Below the pieces are notes generated by a model. That model was not told the origin of the DNA, ran no database searches, and worked only from the letters and a program-made list of their open reading frames with translations. Both the position numbers and the translations under genes were made by a program. From Prevotella sp. UBA4268 (lineage in GTDB: Bacteria; Bacteroidota; Bacteroidia; Bacteroidales; Bacteroidaceae), in the NCBI GenBank assembly GCA_002395135.1, contig DGWC01000081.1, positions 12,595 through 59,324 of the forward strand: a stretch of 46,730 nucleotides of DNA, written 5' to 3'. Positions within the stretch are counted from its first letter, which is position 1. Each line of letters begins with the position of its first letter. Positions 44,027 through 46,730 of the stretch are shown here, piece by piece.

Positions 44027-44570
44027 TCCATAGGCAGTTCTGTGTATGTAGATAACTTGCTAAAATGGGGAAGATTGAAAGAGGCACGAACACGCATTAA
44101 CCTGTATAAAGCCAAATCAGGTCTATATGACGCGGCAGGGCAATTAAAGACACCGTATATAGGATATCATTATTATGAAGGGATGTATTATTTGAAATCA
44201 GGAATGCTTGATTCTGCAGAAATATGTTTTAGAAAACTATCAGAAGATTCAAACTGCCATCTTGAGGAGTGTCATGGGCTTTTGGCATTATACCAACAAA
44301 AAAGAAATGCAGATTCCATTATCAAATACGTGAAGTTATATAGTGATGCAGTGGATGCACAATCTAATGATCAACGTATGGAGATAGTCCATCAGATGGC
44401 ATCTATGTATAATTTTCAGCGTTACCAGAAGATTGCTGCAGATAAAGAGCGTTCTGCTGAACGGCAGTCCTCAACTCATCACGAACATCAAGTCCCGTAT
44501 CAATAAGAAACTGTTTGGTGAAGATTCTGCCACATCGTTAATGGTTAATCTTACCAATCTGTTGGGATAG
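44027..44570 (+). pseudogene. remnant of a TPR-containing protein
   Basis: An open frame from 44027 has no credible start (a GTG at 44042 is the first candidate). It encodes TPR-like helices (LLKWGRLKEARTRINLYKAK, YHYYEGMYYLKSGMLDSAEICFRKL), then MYNFQRYQKIAADKERSAE. At about 44465 the reading shifts; another frame continues to a TAG at 44568 with INKKLFGEDSATSLMVNLTNLLG. This fits a larger TPR protein of the sensor type common in Bacteroidales that has lost its N-terminus and an internal part. It is AT-richer than the housekeeping genes upstream. Confidence 0.6.
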
Positions 44571-44664
44571 TGGAGTCTTTAATTATCATGTTGTATTTTG
44601 TAAAGCATTGATTGTCAGGAAGTTTTCGTAATTATATAATCTTGGTATAATGCTTTCATAGTCA

Positions 44665-44699
44665 TTTGCTTGTTCGCTTCTGGAATAGTAGTATATTTG
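44665..44699 (+). promoter_or_regulatory. promoter of the small secreted protein gene
   Basis: TATATTTG at 44692-44699 matches TAnnTTTG. Upstream, CTTG at 44669-44672 (19-base spacer) or TTTG at 44665-44668 (23-base spacer) can act as the -33 element. The sequence between 44571 and 44664 shows nothing else. Confidence 0.5.
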
Positions 44700-44764
44700 C
44701 AGTTGAAATTCATTAATTCAACGTAGTGGGTGGCAATTATGTATCATTAAAAGAATAAGACCAA

Positions 44765-45076
44765 ATGAAAGTATCAGAATTCAAAAAAGAAATGAAGTGC
44801 GGGCTGGTGGCCTGCTTGTGTGCAATGTTTCCGCTGACGGGCTACGGCCAGCGCTCGGTGGACTTGGATATCAATACGCCTACACCGCTATATGACAACA
44901 TAAACGACTATCTCTATGCCGACGGTCCTGCCGTGGTGTCTGTGTCGTTGCGTGCCACGAAGAGTTATCATGCGGGCAAGTTTGAGATACCTGTGTTCAT
45001 GGAGTTTGATGCCAACCCCTACACGCAGAAGGCCGGCGTAGTGGCCGGTGTGACGTTGCGTCCTTTCAGGAAGTAA
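44765..45076 (+). CDS. small secreted protein, function unknown
   Basis: 103 residues. The N-terminus MKVSEFKKEMKCGLVACLCAMFPLTGYG is a signal peptide. The mature part (RSVDLDINTPTPLYDNINDY, then KFEIPVFMEFDANPYTQKAG and VVAGVTLRPFRK) is beta-rich with no family that I recognise. It could be complete or the remnant of a longer gene. A REP sequence begins at its stop codon. Confidence 0.55.
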   Translation: MKVSEFKKEMKCGLVACLCAMFPLTGYGQRSVDLDINTPTPLYDNINDYLYADGPAVVSVSLRATKSYHAGKFEIPVFMEFDANPYTQKAGVVAGVTLRPFRK

Positions 45077-45514
45077 GATCACGGGGACGGTTCTTTAAGA
45101 GACACCTGTAATTCTGGAGAGTTGCCGTACCCCACCACCAAATTCCTTCAATGCTTGCAATAGTTCATTCCGCTGCTCCTTTGGGAGTGCCTGAATGTCG
45201 AGAGGGTTGGTCATTCCATATCTTTCGAAAAGAAACGACTTGATGTCATTGTCACTCACAGATGGATGGGTATCAGTATCTATATCCAAGATTCCTGTTT
45301 GACCGTCAACTGGGGTATTCACCAATTCACGAAGATCGGAAATTGGAATCCTGTTCAACACGCATCACGTGATAGATGCCAGTGCCGCTTTTCTCTCGCT
45401 TTTGTCGGGGCATAGAATGATTGTTTACGTTATATAGCGCAAAGATACTCTTTATTCTTGTTACCACCAAATATTCTTTATAAAAATGAGTCAAAGAACC
45501 GTCCCTGTGATCTT
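45076..45514 (-). mobile_element. 439-bp REP-bounded element with an internally deleted RAYT transposase
   Basis: A 22-bp sequence at 45076-45097 (AAGATCACGGGGACGGTTCT...) is repeated inverted at 45493-45514 with one mismatch (AAAGAACCGTCCCTGTGATC...). Between them lie a promoter, the first 17 codons and the last 88 codons of a REP-associated tyrosine transposase. The element fills the space between the stop codons of two convergent genes exactly. It should be unable to move by itself but could be mobilised by an intact RAYT elsewhere. Confidence 0.8.
45095..45413 (-). pseudogene. REP-associated tyrosine transposase (RAYT), middle deleted
   Basis: The ATG at 45413 starts MPRQKREKSGTGIYHVM, the characteristic RAYT N-terminus, then the frame is lost at the junction near 45362 and stops after 28 codons. 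In the next frame the C-terminus continues (SDNDIKSFLFERYGM, LPKEQRNELLQALKEFGGG, VRQLSRITGVS) to a TAA inside the REP sequence. The Tyr/HUH catalytic centre is missing. A TATCTTTG promoter element is kept upstream (complement of 45439-45446). Confidence 0.78.
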
Positions 45515-46636
45515 TTAATTCTCGTTTTTCTTTTGCTTTTCAAACCATTGCATAGTTTCTGAGAGTTTCTGCTCTATCTCTGGTGACAGAGCGGGCACGT
45601 TGATGGCTTTCTTGATACGGTCAATGTCCTCAAAGGTCATTTCGCTGTCTTTCACCGACTTCTTATCCTCTCTGTACTCCTTGTGTGTCAGGAACTCAGC
45701 TTCGAAGGGATAGAATTCCACGAATTTCCAGTAGTTAATCGTCATATTAGGCAGGATTCCCAGACTCCGGTCCTTCTCGTGAATCACCGAGCGATAGGCC
45801 AGCAATTCGCTTTGTCCCACCTTTTCATAGCCCGACAGGCGATACACGAACGACTCAGCATCAACCAGCCTTTGCGTTTTGAGAATTCCGAGGTTGACCG
45901 TCAGCGAGCCTTTCGGTGCCAGGCGATCCACATCCACGTGAATCGTTTTGTTCACGGTATCCCTTACTACGACAGCCCTTCTGAATTTCTCGTCCTTTTT
46001 CACCCGATACAATTCCTGGCGGCAGGTGTCGCCCCTCACTTCCATCTTGCCCTTCTTTATATACTGCTTTGCCTTCTCCAGATAAGAGGTCATACCAGTA
46101 GAGAAGAGATACTCCTTCTGCTCTTTCACCTGTGTTTGGTTCAATACGTTTCTCGTCACCAGGGAGCGGGCCTTGGTGAGATTGATAGATTCTTCATCGA
46201 ACAGATAGAGATTGCAGATACCATCTGTAAACGAAATGATTGGCGGAGCATCCACGGTATCCTTTTTCATCACCAGGCAATCATTCAGCGTGTATCTTCT
46301 GATGTAGCATTTCAGCCTGAGGCAATGGGGCTTGTCCATCTCCTTAACCACTTCTCTGACGGGATAGGCCACCGGCGATAACAGCAGTCCCTCTCCCAGC
46401 TCGGCCACACTCATATTCTTCGCGGCATAGCCGATATGGCTGATGCTGATGCTTCGCGCCCCCTTCAGGTCAGGCAAGTGTCCTTCCATATCCGTTTGTC
46501 CCAATGCCAATCCCTTCTCATTGAGCACACTGGCCTGGGCCACCGGACTACCCGTCACTGAATCCTTCACCACCGTCTGTGCAGCCACCGTATAGGCATG
46601 CAGCACAATACAGATTAAAAACAAATACTTCTTCAT
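45515..46636 (-). CDS. CarboxypepD_reg-like domain outer-membrane protein, function unknown
   Basis: 373 residues. Signal peptide MKKYLFLICIVLHAYTVAAQ, then a CarboxypepD_reg-like Ig domain (VVKDSVTGSPVAQASVLNE, GHLPDLKGARSISISHIGY, ~21-95). A ~270-residue part follows, rich in charged beta segments (VRGDTCRQELYRVKKDEKFR, NYWKFVEFYPFEAEFLTHKE) and ending in a helical tail. Similar secreted proteins with this Ig domain and an unknown C-terminal part are common in Bacteroidota. REP sequences lie directly at its 3' end and 47 bases upstream of its start. Confidence 0.75.
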   Translation of the reverse strand: MKKYLFLICIVLHAYTVAAQTVVKDSVTGSPVAQASVLNEKGLALGQTDMEGHLPDLKGARSISISHIGYAAKNMSVAELGEGLLLSPVAYPVREVVKEMDKPHCLRLKCYIRRYTLNDCLVMKKDTVDAPPIISFTDGICNLYLFDEESINLTKARSLVTRNVLNQTQVKEQKEYLFSTGMTSYLEKAKQYIKKGKMEVRGDTCRQELYRVKKDEKFRRAVVVRDTVNKTIHVDVDRLAPKGSLTVNLGILKTQRLVDAESFVYRLSGYEKVGQSELLAYRSVIHEKDRSLGILPNMTINYWKFVEFYPFEAEFLTHKEYREDKKSVKDSEMTFEDIDRIKKAINVPALSPEIEQKLSETMQWFEKQKKNEN

Positions 46637-46682
46637 TTTCTTATTGTTTTAAGTTTATAAATGTCATTAACTGGGTTCACTT

Positions 46683-46728
46683 CAGAACCGTCCCTGTGAT
46701 TGAAAGGGAACCGACCCCGTAATCTTTG
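46683..46728 (+). repeat. pair of REP copies at the right edge
   Basis: CAGAACCGTCCCTGTGATT at 46683-46701 and GGGAACCGACCCCGTAATCT starting at 46706 are two same-orientation variants of the REP sequence found at 45493-45514, with GAACCG 23 bases apart. A further element may continue beyond the window. Confidence 0.75.
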
Positions 46729-46730
46729 AT

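Overview
The window looks like a chromosomal segment of a gut or rumen Bacteroidota, most likely a Prevotella-like member of the Bacteroidales. The evidence is SusC/SusD pairs, ECF sigma/FecR anti-sigma pairs, PorX and PorW of the type IX secretion system, and promoters of the Bacteroidota type (TTTG, about 19-20 bp, TAnnTTTG), with little use of Shine-Dalgarno sequences. The genus is an inference from overall protein character; no rRNA gene is present to settle it.

Layout. (1) 1-7500: a small basic protein on the minus strand, an intergenic array of five 22-bp palindromic units, then a plus-strand run aroA - small membrane protein - porW - porX. (2) 7534-15968: a second 22-bp array, then accessory locus 1 on the minus strand (sigma - FecR - SusC - SusD - TlpA), whose SusC carries a one-base frameshift. 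The locus sits between porX and tsaE and is bracketed by two near-identical 23-bp direct repeats. (3) 16046-28615: tsaE followed by accessory locus 2 on the plus strand (sigma - inserted lipoprotein gene - FecR - SusC - SusD - fusion protein ending in a DsbD-alpha-like domain - protein with two thioredoxin domains). The lipoprotein gene is AT-rich and flanked by a 66-bp direct repeat that duplicates the start of fecR. (4) 28634-39182: accessory locus 3, with sigma and FecR on the minus strand and SusC - SusD - DUF4843 - PKD-like - TlpA diverging on the plus strand. FecR and SusC share an identical two-block promoter, a candidate binding site for the locus's own ECF sigma factor. (5) 39269-43930: a GH127 beta-L-arabinofuranosidase-like enzyme, then housekeeping genes pyrH, birA, yraN (minus) and tadA (plus). 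(6) 43931-46730: a decayed zone with a TPR gene remnant, a small secreted protein, a 439-bp element made of a REP-associated transposase with its middle deleted between inverted REP sequences, and a CarboxypepD_reg-like protein, with two more REP copies at the right edge.

How the genes work together. Each accessory locus has the parts of a FecIRA-like surface signalling system: a SusC transporter with an N-terminal STN domain, a FecR anti-sigma factor spanning the inner membrane, and an ECF sigma factor. A substrate arriving at SusC/SusD would release the sigma factor and switch on the operon. None of the three loci encodes a glycosidase, but each ends in periplasmic TlpA-type thioredoxins, and locus 2 adds a DsbD-alpha-like domain. 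I infer that the imported ligand or its processing involves thiol or disulfide chemistry; the substrate cannot be read from the sequence. Three such loci side by side, one broken and one carrying an insertion, make this a fast-changing region next to conserved T9SS and tRNA-modification genes.
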